This document shows positions 32,684 through 44,521 of a stretch of DNA of 64,000 nucleotides, piece after piece. The notes beneath the pieces were generated by a model, which saw nothing but the letters and a program-made list of their open reading frames with translations, was not told the origin of the DNA and did not search any database. Position 1 is the first letter of the stretch. Every line of letters begins with the position of its first letter. This stretch comes from Cryptomeria japonica (taxonomy: Eukaryota > Streptophyta > Pinopsida > Cupressales > Cupressaceae). The DNA lies in the NCBI RefSeq assembly GCF_030272615.1, contig NC_081412.1:692422083-692486082 (forward strand). The letters run 5' to 3'. The position numbers and the translations under genes were made by a program.

Positions 32684-33966
32684 TGTTCCATCCTCTTTAG
32701 CTTATTTCTAAAGACCCATTTGGTACCAATGACATTTTTATGCTCCGGTTTGGGTACCAAAGACCATGTACCATTTTTCTCTATTTGGTCAAGTTCCTCT
32801 TCCATTGCCTTGATCCAGTGTTCATCTTTATATGCCTCTTTGAATGTTTTAGGCTCAAATTCAGAGATCATACATGAGTTTTCTCTGACCTTTCTTCTTG
32901 TAAGGATTCCTGCATCCTTATCTCCTATGATCTGCTTAGGATCATGATTCAACTTAAGATACCGAGAAATGGTCTTGATAGATTCATCTTGCTTTTCTTC
33001 TTCATCCTCATCTCCATAAGTATCAGCATCTATGTTTCCTGGTGTAGGAACACTATTACTGGTACTTGGTTGACTGACAACCGGTTCCCAGAAGGTTGTG
33101 ACCAGTTCATTTACCACTTGCTCACTATCGGTTTCCTTAGTTTTCTCAGAGGTTTCATCAACTCTTACATTGATGCTTTCCATAATTCTCTGAGTCCTAT
33201 TGTTGAAACACTTGAGAGCTTTGCTCTTGGTGGAATATCCTAGGAATATTCCCTCATCACATTTCACATCAAATTTGCTCTGGTGTTCATTCTTCTTGAT
33301 GTAGCATTTTCTACCAAACACTCTAAAGTAGCTAACCATAGGTGTCTTACTGGTCCAATACTCATAAGGAGTTTTATCCTTACCTTTCTTGATGAGTACC
33401 CGGTTCATTGTGTAGACTGCAGTGCTCACTGCTTCTCTCCAAAAGGTGTGAGCTACCTTTCCTTGAATCAACATGGTTCTAGCTACTTCAACCACAGTCC
33501 AGTTATTCCTTTTTGCTAGGCCATACTCCTGTGAAGTCTGGGGGGCAGACAATTGCCTCTTGATGCCATGTTCTTCACAGTACTTGTTGAATTCACTGGA
33601 AGTGAATTCCCCTCCTTGATCAGTTCTTAGGCACTTGATCCTTTTACCTCTTTCCTTCTCCACTAATGCTCTAAAAGCTTTGAACTTTACAAAGGCTTCA
33701 GACTTGTCTTTCAAGAATGTGACCCACATCATTCTTGAGCAATCAATAGTGAGAATCATGAAGTACCTATCACCCTGCACACTTCTGGTTTTCATAGGAC
33801 CACATAGATCAGTATGCACAAGATCAAGCAAGTTGTCAGTAGTGAAAGATTTACCTTTAAAGTTTGAGGAAGACATTTTCCCCAATTGACACTCTCTGCA
33901 CAAGGTATTATCTGGTTTTCTTAGCACCAACAACCCTCTAACTGCCTTGATCTTACTAGCCTTCAC
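32680..33966 (-). pseudogene. Integrase of copia G, catalytic Glu changed to Lys
   Basis: A 428-codon open stretch. The zinc-domain Cys pair is in CRECQLGK, after CHVNFDN-type sequence just upstream. Catalytic Asp residues are HTDLCGP and LRTDQGGEF. The motif that normally reads NGVVERKNR is YGLAKRNNW, so the third catalytic residue (Glu) is Lys (codon complement 33511-33513). The usual C-terminal GYSTKSKALKCFN and the acidic linker DTYGDEDEEEKQDE lead into RT. The long open frame suggests late inactivation, but strand transfer should be abolished. Confidence 0.88.
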
Positions 33967-34008
33967 AATGTTATCAAAGTTTACATGGTAGAGTCTCCTA
34001 TGCCATAT

Positions 34009-34400
34009 CTAGCTATCATCAAATTTAGCCATAAGATGCGTACTTATATTTGCATTCAGCTGAAATAGGTTACCTTTGGTCTGCATGCCGGTGGCCATCA
34101 ATTCACCATTCTTTCCTTTGATTCTGCAAACTCCATTCTTGAATTTTAGAGTGAGGCCACTGTCATTTAGCTGGGCAACACTCAGAAGGTTGTGTCTAAG
34201 ACCATCAACCCAGTAAACATTGTTAGCACTACTCTTTCCATTTAGAGAGATGGACCCTATGCCCTTGACCATGCATGGTGCATCATTGCCAAAGCGAACC
34301 ACACCACCATCATACTCCTCCAAGGATAGAAACTTGCTCCAGTCACCAGTCATATGGTGAGAACAGCCACTGTCAATGATTCACTCATTGGAATTATCAA
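34009..34400 (-). pseudogene. Protease and GAG-pre-integrase of copia G
   Basis: The catalytic motif reads IIDSGCSHHMTGDW (about 34352-34380), the normal copia D-S-G triad, but the residue two before the Ile pair, usually Trp, is a TGA stop. NVYWVDGLRHNLLSVAQL and MATGMQTKGNLFQL follow as the protease end and pre-integrase region. Confidence 0.85.
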
Positions 34401-35418
34401 ACTGGGAGACAAGAGCCTTCTTGTCTAACACATCTTCCTTGATAGCAACAAACACAATATCTTCATTTTCTTCATCCTCTAATTCTTCATTTGTGACATC
34501 TTCATCAGCTGCCACAAAACAGTTTCTTCGGTTTCCTCCTTTGAATTTCTTGAACCTTTCCGGTTTGTCCTTGTTGTCACCATTAGGACAGTTTACAGCA
34601 ATATGTCCTATTCAGTTACAAGAGAAGCATTTCAAAGGTATCTTACCTTTGTATATGTCAGTTCCCTTAGGAAGTTTTGCTGGCAAGGAGAGCTTCAAAT
34701 GCCATCAAAATCTCCTCATCATCCATTTCTCTGCTCTATCTTGGTTCACCACTAGTGCTAGCTTCTTTTCCATTTCTAGATGGTACAACAAAAGCTTTAA
34801 AAGTTGATTTAGTCTTTTGAACACTTTCATCTAAACTATTTAGCTCATAGGTTGTCAACTTTGCTATGATGGAGTCTAGGGATACCTTAGTCTTGTCTAT
34901 TGATCTCAGCTCCTAAATAGAAGCAACCCTATTGCATAGATCGGCAATAGGGATCTCAGGACTTTGCTTACCACAGTGGCATCTTCTATTTTACCACCTG
35001 CACTCTCGATATATCCAACAATAGTTTTGATTCTTATTGCATACCGTGGAATGGTCTCACCTTCAGCCACCCGCATATCTTCAAAATTCCCTCTAAGGCT
35101 TTCTTCCTTAGCCTATTTTACATGCTCATCACCACCATAGATATTTTCAAGAGTATCCCATACCTCTTTGGGATTTACCTTATCCTGAACATCAATAAAC
35201 TCTATGTCAAATAAACTACTGATTAGGGCTTCCATGACTTGCCCATTCTCCTGCATCTCTCTCTTTTAGTCATCGGTAAGGGTATCGGTAGGAGCAACAT
35301 AGGCAGTCTCAACATCGCTCCAGTGTTGAGAACCCATGCTTCTAATGAATGTCTTCATTCTATCTTTCCATATACTAAAATTTTCCCTTTTAAACTTTGG
35401 ACCTTCCCTCTTCATCAT
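34401..35418 (-). pseudogene. gag of copia G
   Basis: Starts MMKREGPKFKRENFSIWKDRM at 35418, giving the UBN2/copia-type Gag (EVWDTLENIYGGDEHVK, then DMRVAEGETIPRYAIRIK). One knuckle, CFSCN-stop-IGHIAVNC (near 34610), keeps the C-X2-C-X4-H-X4-C spacing with a stop in the middle. A frameshifted stretch lies around 34700-34970. This normal copia Gag contrasts with the coiled-coil ORF1 of A/B/C. Confidence 0.83.
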
Positions 35419-35475
35419 TTGACTGGGATGTTTACCTCAAGCGGTTAAGCTTATAACATAGAGGACCTAGAGGAT

Positions 35476-35487
35476 GCTCTGATACCA
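35476..35487 (-). other. primer-binding site of copia G
   Basis: Minus strand TGGTATCAGAGC, intact, two bases from the LTR. Confidence 0.9.
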
Positions 35488-35489
35488 AT

Positions 35490-36988
35490 TGATAACTCAA
35501 TGATGAATGAATAGTACTAACCTGATACTGAGAGGGGGGGCATGAATCAGTATAGACAAAAATATAGTCTTAAACCGGTTTGATAGCAGACACTTCAAAT
35601 GACTGGCAATCAGTGACACCGATTTGAAATAGAGTGCAATAGGTAAAGCTAAGAATGACTAAGACAAGCATTAACTAGTTACTCACTTAGATTTTCACTC
35701 AACTCAAGACTACACTACCATTTCATCCTTATGCATAAACAGGTAATCTATCATCAGATCATAATAACAACTAGTTCAACATGTTTTATTGATAGGCATA
35801 AAACACAGAACCATCATAAGCTTGATAGACAATAGGAAAGCATCACAAGATAAAAGCATCACACATGACACACATATTTTTCACGTGGAGACCCAACTGG
35901 GAAAAACCATAGTGGGGATGAATACCCACAAGCTATTTTTGAACTCTTTAGAATTCTGCTCTATTAGGAGCCTTGTCCGATTAGAGACATTACAATAGGT
36001 TCTACTAGGAACCAATCCTATTAAAGATCACCCGATTAAGGGATGGCTACAATACTCAGTTAAGGGTTAAACCTTGTTAAAGGTTACCTTGTTAGAGGAT
36101 TTCAAGAACTCAATAGCTAAAGGATCTTGAACTCAATAACTTTGAATTACCCTGTTAAAGGATTTACAGCAAGCTGGTTAAGGCTACCCTGTTAAGGGAT
36201 TTTCCAACTGTTGAGGTGGTTAGAGATCAATAGGTATTACAATGATCTGGTAACAACACTCAATGCCAATGCAGATCCACTTAAGCTCCTCTTCACCTTC
36301 TGCACTTACACTCTGCAGGTATCACTTCTGTACTTTTGGTTTGGTGAGAATTACGTATCCCTTCTCTCGGATACACACACACAACATTTGCCAACAAACT
36401 AAGAAAGAGACACAACATCGACCTTATAGGAAAATAGATAGGTTGGTAGAATAAACCCTAAACCCTAAACCTATTAGGTTAAAGAATTCAAATGGTTCAA
36501 TCCTGATCATTGAGAACACTCCATTATTTGCAACAGTATTGATCTAATCTCAAGACATTCTCCATCATCCATTTTCACCGATTTCATGGCAGCTGATAAC
36601 CCATCACACATTATCACCATTTTAAAGACTTCGCACATTCTTGAGGTAGATAGGAACAATCTCCTTTATGCACACAAGGCTGGCGTGGCAACATGATCTG
36701 TTCCTCATTACATTGCTAACTCATCACAGAATGTCACTGGTTGAGCCACAAAGGCTTGAAGCACTTAAACCAGAAACCCTGAAGTTGAGACTACCAACCA
36801 GTAGTCATACAATGCTTCCATGTGCCAGTTCACCTTGAACAAGCACACCGCTTCACTTTGGCACAAATGTTGGTTCATAGTGTTATGTCAGTTCTCTCAT
36901 ATGCCGGTTCTCACCTCTTCAGCATATTGACATCAATGACAACATACAATGTCATTATGTCCTCATACCGGTTCACATAATGCCAACA
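35490..36988 (-). repeat. 5' LTR of copia G
   Basis: 1,499 bp partner of 29574-31103. It lacks about 30 bp around 36665 present in the other copy; otherwise closely similar. Confidence 0.92.
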
Positions 36989-36993
36989 TCCTC

Positions 36994-37961
36994 ATGGTCA
37001 AAAGTGCAAGGATGATAAAGACCATGACATCACAAGATGATGCCACGTATTCTCAAAGGAGAAAGGTGAACCAACAATTTTGACTTTTCAATTTTTGATA
37101 TTACTGATTCGCAACGGTTAAAATCATAGTTACTAGAAATGAATATTTCTGCATGTGCTTATATCAAGTGGTAATGTTTTAATTGTGGTTTGAAAAATTC
37201 TTGGGAGTTAGCGGCCTTTGTTAAGTGATTGGTTCAGATAGAGAGTAAACAAAGAGCAGATCCAACAGTTTTTGTGATCTCATGATCAATAGATGTGAGG
37301 AGATTATGGACCGTGGCATCACGAGATGATGCCACGTGTCCAAAGTAGGCCAATGAAAGCCAATGGTGGGGTCACTGAAAGTGGTGAAATAGGTGATGAG
37401 TTGGATGTGCCACATCATGCCAAGGATGGACCTACTTGCCACATTGGAGAGAAACTATCAGATTGAATGGTTTGGTCCGTAAGATTTGCCAACTTGAAAT
37501 ATGATTGATGGTCAGGTTTTAAAATTTTCAAATGCAAGTTAAGAGTCATTGTTTCACTTGTGCAAGTAGTAATGGTGGATGAGACATTGGAGTTTCATTC
37601 CAAATAGTAATAAAAGTACTCTTAAAAGCTATTCTTGATTCTTAAAGGATTTCATAGCGTTCTGAAAGACATTCTTGCTATTGAAGAAAGTTGAAATGAT
37701 TCCTTGCAACACAGAATTGCTATCCCTCTGGTTTAATCAAAACAATAAGTTTTTCTGAGCTCCTTCATTTTTTCTTGAAACAATTGATGTTATAAATTGT
37801 GCATCAAATTATAAGAAAATAGTTTATATTGTTCTAGGGTTAGAAGCTAAATAGAGAAGAGTGAAATTTGCTTAAAATTACTATTGTAATTTAAATCTTG
37901 TGTTAGCCCTAGTCTTCTCTTTCTCAATTTGAAGTTGTAGTAGAAAACCATAGTTCAAAAG
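36994..37961 (+). promoter_or_regulatory. 5' region of relic H with palindromic G-box repeats
   Basis: No ORF. Two related hairpin motifs lie at 37024-37046 and 37313-37335. The second is a perfect 9-bp inverted repeat (GTGGCATCA, 5-nt loop, TGATGCCAC) overlapping the G-box CACGTG at 37333-37338. The following sequence is A/T-rich leader up to the ATG at 37962. Promoter function is inferred. Confidence 0.45.
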
Positions 37962-40687
37962 ATGGCTCCCTCATGAAAACTTTCAAGACAAATTGATTAC
38001 ATGAAAAGGAATATTTAAGATGATTTCTTGGACCAAATGAAGCCCTCAACAAATGAGAGACATCAATGGTAGAGGTTTTTGAGTGGAAAAACCCTAGGGG
38101 AAGGAATAACTAATAAAGAATTTCATTTGGCCGATGTTAGTATACCAATGACTAGATTAGAGATGTTCAAACTATGGTATGGACAAAGGAATTTGGATTC
38201 TCCATTATCCAATCCTTGGTAGTATGATTTGGGTAAGTTAGTAGTGTCAGGTGTCTTCATGGATGTTGACCTTCTCAAAGCTATTGTAAACAGATATGAC
38301 CCTATCTCGAGGGTTATAAAAGGAAATGAAGGAGAGTTTTTATCGACCATCAGAAGGGAAGAATTCTAGGAGGTTTCTGACTTGTATAAACCATCTTCAA
38401 GCCTAGTGCAAGTAGACCTGAATGAGCTACAAGAAGAGTACTATAAGATGAAGGAATTCATTAGAAATAATTTCCTTCCAATGCATTTGGCTAGAGAAGG
38501 GAGCACAACATACCATATCAGCCCTAGCTCTGAGGAGCCATTCCCTATTGGTTTTTTGGCTCCCTACTTTCAGGCTACCTTTCTCTCTCTGTGTCAGGTA
38601 TTAGGTTTCAATCCAATTATGGTGATGCCACCTAATTTTATGTACATGGCCATGCAAATTCAACATCTGGATTATACAATAGTTTATGACTTTGCCCAAT
38701 ACCTTGAAGAAAAGATTCATGAGGGGTTACAGGATATTAAAAATGAAGTGGCTAGTGATAAACTATTTTGGTATTCCTTAGTCATGCATATGTTCTTGTT
38801 TAGGAACACAAATTACTTTGAGGGTACCATGAAACTCAAAAGGACAATTGATAACAAGGAGATTCCAATGTAGCTATGGAGCACAAATATGTCTTGGGAT
38901 ATATAGGAGGCTAGCTTTGTAAGATTTGATAACATCTTTGCTTCTAAGTTGAAGCAAAGGTTGACAGTAAACCCGCCAAGAATTCCCAAATAATTACATG
39001 ATTTTGTAAGACCTAAAGAGAGGTTCTCACTTGTTAGGATTGAACACAATTGGGGGGATTTTATCCCTTATCCTATAAGTATTGTTATCAAAATATATGG
39101 TTACTCCAGACAACCGCATGTACTTCCTTTTAATGTTCCTTTGAGAATGGGTTTTGTTGAGGTAATGTGGCAGATAGGATGTATTCATGACAAAGAATTA
39201 AAGGGAAGGGGTAAAGGAACAATTTTACCAGATTACACAATCATCCCTTTTTTGTAATTCTGAAGGGAGGATATGAACATTTTGATAAATTCTTTGCTCC
39301 ATATCATTTGGGGGTAATTATAGCTAGACATAGTGATCCTAAGGGGTTCTACAATATCTTCAAAACAAGAATAAAAGGAGGTCTATTGCCTCATCAACAT
39401 AACTTTCCTGGGGACATAATCATAAATGAATTTGATGTCATGAATCAGGAGTGGAGGAAAGAAAAATGGATAATCTTTAGAAAGTTATGGGTTGCAATTG
39501 AAAGACAGATCCAAAATATGACCCAATGAAGGATTTTACGCCATTTTGTGCTAAGGTTGACTTTTTTAAGAATAATTTTGATGAATTAAAGATGATTTTA
39601 AAGGAGAAGATAGCCAAACTTGAAGAATTTCATGGTCAACAATAGTTAAGCTCACAACCTCCTTTGTCTCAAAGAGTAGGTGGAATGGTAGAGAGGACAC
39701 CTATTCATGAATCTTCCCATAAAAGAGCAAGAGAAGAAACAAGTGATGAAGAGAAGAGGAACAATGACAGTGGAAGGTTAGTAAGGAGAAAGGGTAAAAA
39801 GATAATGAGTATAGAGCCTTCCCCAAAAATGCAAATCAAGCCTTTTCAAGGAATCAAGATCATTGATCTTGAAGACTTAGACATAAGTCCTTCATCATCA
39901 CCTATATCCTTTTCAACTGTAAGCCAAGATAAAGAACAAAAGGGTGAAGATATGTTCATAGGAACAAATACAAAAATGAACTCGGTGTTCCTCCTTTTCC
40001 CCCTAATCTGGAGTTGGACCTTACTCCTTTGGATATCCAGGGTAAAGATTTTAGGGATGGGAAAAAAGAGGCATGTGATAAGTTCCTTGAAGATGACACT
40101 TTTGTGAGGAGCCCAACATTTTTGCAACTAGTATGGAAGATGAAGATTGAAGAATACAAAAGAAGAATTACTGAGAAAAAGGCCCAAAGGCCAGATATAT
40201 CTGATCAAGAAAATCAAGAACAAGTCAAGAATGAGATGATGGAAGAATTTAAGGAAATCACTACTGATGAGGGCAGGAAGATTATAAGTCAGGCTAGAGT
40301 CTTGATTTTACTAGAATGGGACATAGTAGATGTAGTGGCTTTTGATACAATTAGAAAATCAAAAGGTCAACATTTCAATTCAGAGGAAGAAGCAAGGTTG
40401 GCATTAAAAGGAAAAGATTTTGTGGTTGATTATGCAACCTTGGCAATATGGGCACTAGAGGAAGGACCTAGAAAGCCTAAAATCAGTGACTTGAACCCTA
40501 ATTTGAGGGGAAGCCTTATTATAAAAAGAGAATCAGACACATCAAGTGTAGAGGCTACAAAGTTGAATGTTGATGTTCCTAAGTTGGCACATGAGACTAC
40601 AAAAAGAGAGGCCTTGGAAAAGGTGGAGCTGATAAGAAAGGTTGATAAACTTTTCAATGATTACAATGCATCTCAACAAAGGTGTGT

Positions 40688-40692
40688 AGAGT
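40688..40692. repeat. target-site duplication AGAGT (left; right copy 41037-41041)
   Basis: AGAGT flanks both ends of the TRIM exactly. Confidence 0.9.
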
Positions 40693-41036
40693 TGTTGTTA
40701 GTGGGCCAACTTCCCTCATGGGGATTCATGACATGGTTTAATAGCCTCCTATGGATTCTATAAGTATAGTGGTTGTATCAGGCATTGACAGGTCGATCTT
40801 TTGGTGCAATGACAACCCTAGCTTGTAACAAGTGGTATCAGCGCTTAATCATAGGTTTGAATCATGCAGGTCACGATGAGTGATGCTGGGAGGGGGATTA
40901 TTGGCAGTAGGCCAACATCCATCATGGGGATTCATGACATGGTTTAACAGCCTCTTGTGGATTCTATAAGTCTAGTGGTTCTATCAGGCATTGACAGATC
41001 GATCTTTTGGTGCAACGACAACCCTAGCTTGTAACA
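40693..41036 (+). mobile_element. TRIM: 344-bp miniature LTR retrotransposon
   Basis: Two 138-bp direct repeats (40693-40830 and 40899-41036) start TG (TA in the second) and end CA. Immediately after the first is TGGTATCAGCGC (40833-40844), a near-perfect tRNA-Met primer site. Immediately before the second is TGGGAGGGGGAT (40887-40898), a polypurine tract. The internal region is 68 bp with no coding capacity, and AGAGT duplications flank it. This is the defining structure of a terminal-repeat retrotransposon in miniature. It sits in the coiled-coil part of relic H. Confidence 0.93.
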
Positions 41037-41978
41037 AGAGTTGCAAATGATAGTGCAACTCTTTGGGCAAGGATAAATAAAGGTTTCCTTTTCTACACTT
41101 ATAGGGCCATCTAAGCTATCAACATCTAGGTCATCACCTGTGGTCTAGGGAGAAGAAGTAGTTCAACCTGATACAAGTGTTGGTATCCCTTATATGTCAT
41201 TAATCCCATATGATGATGATGATGATGAGCCTGAAGTTACAAGATCAATTGAACCAACTCGGTATCAACTTTTAGAAAAGATTTTTGAAATAGAAAATAA
41301 GCTAAAAGAATTAGAAGATCAATTAGTTGGACAATAAAAGGATATAGTTAGCTCAGTGCTAACTCATTTTAATGAGAAAGTTGATAGTAGGCTCAATAGT
41401 GTTCATGCCTTATATTCTTTATTATTTAATGCTATTCAAAATTTGATGATGATAAAGAAGTGGCAATTCCTTTGTTTACAAAGTGGTTGCAAAGAGAAAA
41501 TGAGCTCAGCATAATGTCCATGGCTTCTAAGTATCATGTCGAGAGACCACATGCACTCTAGCCAACATACTTGTTGGGAAAATCAATTTAGGAAGCCCAA
41601 ATTTTGCTAGAGAATATAGAAAGAAAGGTAAGGGAATTGATGAAAAATTTCAGTGAGTTGAAACAAACTCTTTTGCTAGATATTGAAGATGAAGAAGGGG
41701 CAGTCAAGAATTTTCAATCTTGAAAAGAGGAGGCAAAAAGAGTCATCAGTACCCAAGTAGAGATAATATGTGAAGGGCTAAATATGGATATGCTGGAAGA
41801 TAGCATGGATAAAATAATTGCCACAGAATCATTTTTTGAAACTTTTGAAAGAGAGGAAAACAAAGTAGCCATTCAATATATTCCATACAAGGAAAAAGTT
41901 GATGAAGTCATGAGTTTTGACTAGTCATCCGATGAAGAATATAGTGCATGGAGTATTATGTATCTGAATGATGAATAA

Positions 41979-42420
41979 AGGTTGAAAACAATTTGATATA
42001 ATTGTTTTTGTCTTCTAGTGGGAGATATTTTTGAGCTTGTATAACAAAAATGATGGTAAAATGCATCATGAGTTTTAGAGAAGCGACTGCAGACTTTGAT
42101 CATGCATGAATGAAATCAAGGATGAAATATTTGTGTAACAAAATGCAGTTGTATGTAATCATTTTGAGATGACAAGTGCCTCCTTTGGCTTGAAGCTTGC
42201 TTACTCCCTTGTTTTTTATAAAAGGGAATTTAGGGCTATGAGATGGGGTTTGAATTTTTGGTCCCTTGAGTGCTCCGAATTTCTATTTCCAATAGAAAAT
42301 TTTAGGTGAAACAAAAAGTTGTAAAAGGTCATTTGTAGAGCAAAGTAGAAAGAGTCTTATGTTTGTAATTTTGTAGGTTCTTGAAGGAGTTATGTATGAA
42401 TTGTATTCTGATAGAGATAA
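41979..42420 (+). other. 3' flank of relic H
   Basis: No ORF. Contains purine-rich 'ctagtgggagat' (42018) and a TATA-like TATAAAAG (42217-42224). It could be the 3' untranslated region or the start of an LTR of H, but I found no matching copy upstream. Confidence 0.35.
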
Positions 42421-43200
42421 TGTTGGCAAATTCACACTCCAATGAGAAATTGTAAGTGATTCAAGGTATTGTCGTTGATGGCAACCTTACAATCATATGT
42501 TACTGGTAGGCACCGGCATCGACAGAATCTATACCAACATATGTTCACCAACACCAAAAAGATTGATTACTGGCACTCTGGTCGACAGGATTTTATTTAT
42601 TGCAAAATGTAATTAATTGTAATATCTTTTTGAAAGCGGACAAGGCATATTGTAATAAGGCTCATATATAAGTATGAGATCTTGTAGAACAATTGATATA
42701 GGATATGTGATGGATATTACGCATAAATATTCAGGAAGATTGTAAAGTAAGGTTTATGATTATTGTAGAGCTTAAACCGATACTAGATCTGGCATAGCAG
42801 ATGCCCTTCTGTAGTAGTACATCATATTGGATTTGTATAATCCATTTTTGTAAGTTAGTGTGACTTCTTTTTTAATTGAGCAATGAGCTCTAAGCACTTG
42901 GCCTTTTTGCATGTGCAGGCCCTTATTTTGTAAGTAATATTCACTTATTGGCCAGTGAGAGAATATTGTGGGTCACAAATCCCATCGAGGTTTTTCCCAC
43001 ACCGGGTTTCCTCACCAAAAATATTGTGTTATGGTGTGCTTTCTATGTTGTGTTTATTGCTCTTATTTACTGCAATAATTTTGGTTTACCAGTACATAGT
43101 TTTGGAATGCTTTTCATTTAATAATTTAAGAAAATCCATTAACCGGTTAGATATTAGTTCACCCCCCCCCCCTCTCTCAGTATCTTTGGGAATCCTAACA
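42421..43200 (+). repeat. Solo LTR related to element A, 780 bp
   Basis: TGTTGGCA...CCTAACA with the U5 block 'aggtttttcccacaccgg' and C-tract 'caccccccccccctctctcag'. Flanked by GATAA (42416-42420) and GACAA (43201-43205), a 4-of-5 match. No internal sequence remains. Confidence 0.85.
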
Positions 43201-43956
43201 GACAACCAAATTATTCAATAGAAATATAATTCAAACCCATTTCTCTCCAGTGTATTGTTCTATAATTTTTTAATGCATATCATAAATGACTTTATCATTC
43301 ATTGCACTATTATGGTGTATGTATTCTCTATTCATTCTTTGGTCTAAGGGGCCAATTAAATGCTTGAGTAGAATTGTAGAGTGGTAGGCATATTTGTAGG
43401 GATTTTGATAAGTAGTTCTCTATTGGAGTTGCAAATATGATGTATTGCAAGGAAATATTATCTTAGGTTTATATGATGTTAGATGAATTCTATTGGAATT
43501 CATTTTATGCAATATGAATTCATGTACCCAATGGAGTAAGGCACTGATCATAGCTAAGCAACTAACTTGGTGTTGATTTTTTGTTCGGAATCACCACTTA
43601 TTTGCTATAATTTGCTGAATATCAAATATTTTCATTTAAATGTATGTTGTCATGTGTTTTTAATCATCTCATGCTCCAAACTAGTTGAGGATCACTGAGG
43701 AATTTTCCATTCCTAAGCATTCTCCCTTTCCATTGAGCCTTTATATGAGATTATATGCTTTGTTTCATGTATAATTTGTGAGTGTGGCGTAGAAATCACA
43801 AATTAGAATGGGGATCACCCTCTTGGGTTTTGCAGAGCCCAAAGTGCAGAAGGATGTTATATCCTTGTTATTGTTGGTCCAAGTATAAAGAATATTAACA
43901 TTTGGAAGTGGCTTTCCATAGATATTTAGAAGAAACAACTTGCTCTCTGCCTTGGT
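43201..43956. other. Unassigned 756 bp
   Basis: A/T-rich, no ORF or repeat partner seen in this window. It may be original flank between H and copia D. Confidence 0.4.
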
Positions 43957-44409
43957 TACATTAAGTCAGTCCATAACCTAGATAAACCGAGACCCAATTT
44001 AGGTCCACACATGCTAAAGCAATGATCCCAATCAACCAATTCTTGAACATGATCACCATAATCATCTTGAATCTCTACTAGAAGCCACACCAACACCACT
44101 TATGTATATCATCAAAGATCTTCAACAATTCTCTATCGGTGAAACCATCGCTGAAACAACAAACCAAGCTTGCCAGCATACAAGATAGCATCCGAGATCA
44201 AAACAAATTGACTAGACATGGATCTGAGTAGCATGAATAAGACAATTCCATAACCTAAACTTACCAGATCATCATGATCTAATCCAACCAGAAAACACAC
44301 AACCTACTGGGACCACAAGGATACTAGTAAAGCATCCAAAACAACTAGTATTGACATCAATAACAAAACATCAATGCAACACATAATAAATTCCTCCAAA
44401 TAGCGAAGA
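43957..44409 (-). repeat. 3' LTR remnant of copia D
   Basis: Matches 29029-29170 at first and then extends to the LTR end, next to a polypurine tract (complement of 'aatctctccctttggcatt', 44410-44428). The outer part of the LTR is missing. Confidence 0.6.
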
Positions 44410-44521
44410 ATCTCTCCCTTTGGCATTGATGGCAACACTAGATGTAAAAAACATCTAAGTACTAAGAAATACCAAACATATCTCCTACGAAAGAATATAA
44501 CAATGATGTTCTAAGATATAT

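Larger units (their letters stand above)
29574..36988 (-). mobile_element. Full-length Ty1/copia element G
   Basis: Minus strand: LTR 35490-36988, intact primer-binding site, gag, protease, integrase, RT, RNase H (the copia order), polypurine tract, LTR 29574-31103. About 7.4 kb with exact TCCTC duplications. All domains are present, but stops and at least one catalytic substitution show it is not autonomous. It is the least rearranged element in the window and a plausible recent source of enzymes for A/B-type relatives elsewhere. Confidence 0.92.
37962..41978 (+). pseudogene. Relic H: large unassigned ORF homologous to J
   Basis: Starts MAPS at 37962, aligned with MAPKR of J. Matching motifs: GKLVVSGVFMDVDLL with GKLVVLGVFFDANLL; LFWYSLVMHMFLF with PFRWYSLLMHLFLF; HNWGDFIPYPIS with HNWGDIYLYPIS; GRGKGTILP with GRGKGTIFP; VLILLEWDI with VLILHEWDI. 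The C-terminal third is acidic coiled coil (LEKIFEIENKLKELEDQL). Stops of all three kinds and frameshifts (about 39240-39300 and 39540-40010) plus the TRIM at 40693 inactivate it. No enzymatic motif or known domain is recognised. The homology with J over ~1,100 codons is clear by eye and indicates a real former gene or element ORF. Confidence 0.75.

Noticed and set aside
32534-33889. Plus-strand ORFs opposite copia G pol
   Set aside because: They are antisense shadows of the conserved integrase/RT frame.
40833-40844. tRNA-Met gene fragment
   Set aside because: The TGGTATCAGxGC matches are 12-base primer-binding sites next to LTRs. No cloverleaf surrounds any of them.
40693-41036. Simple tandem duplication of 138 bp
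   Set aside because: A primer site, a polypurine tract and exact 5-bp flanking duplications in the expected places identify it as a TRIM.
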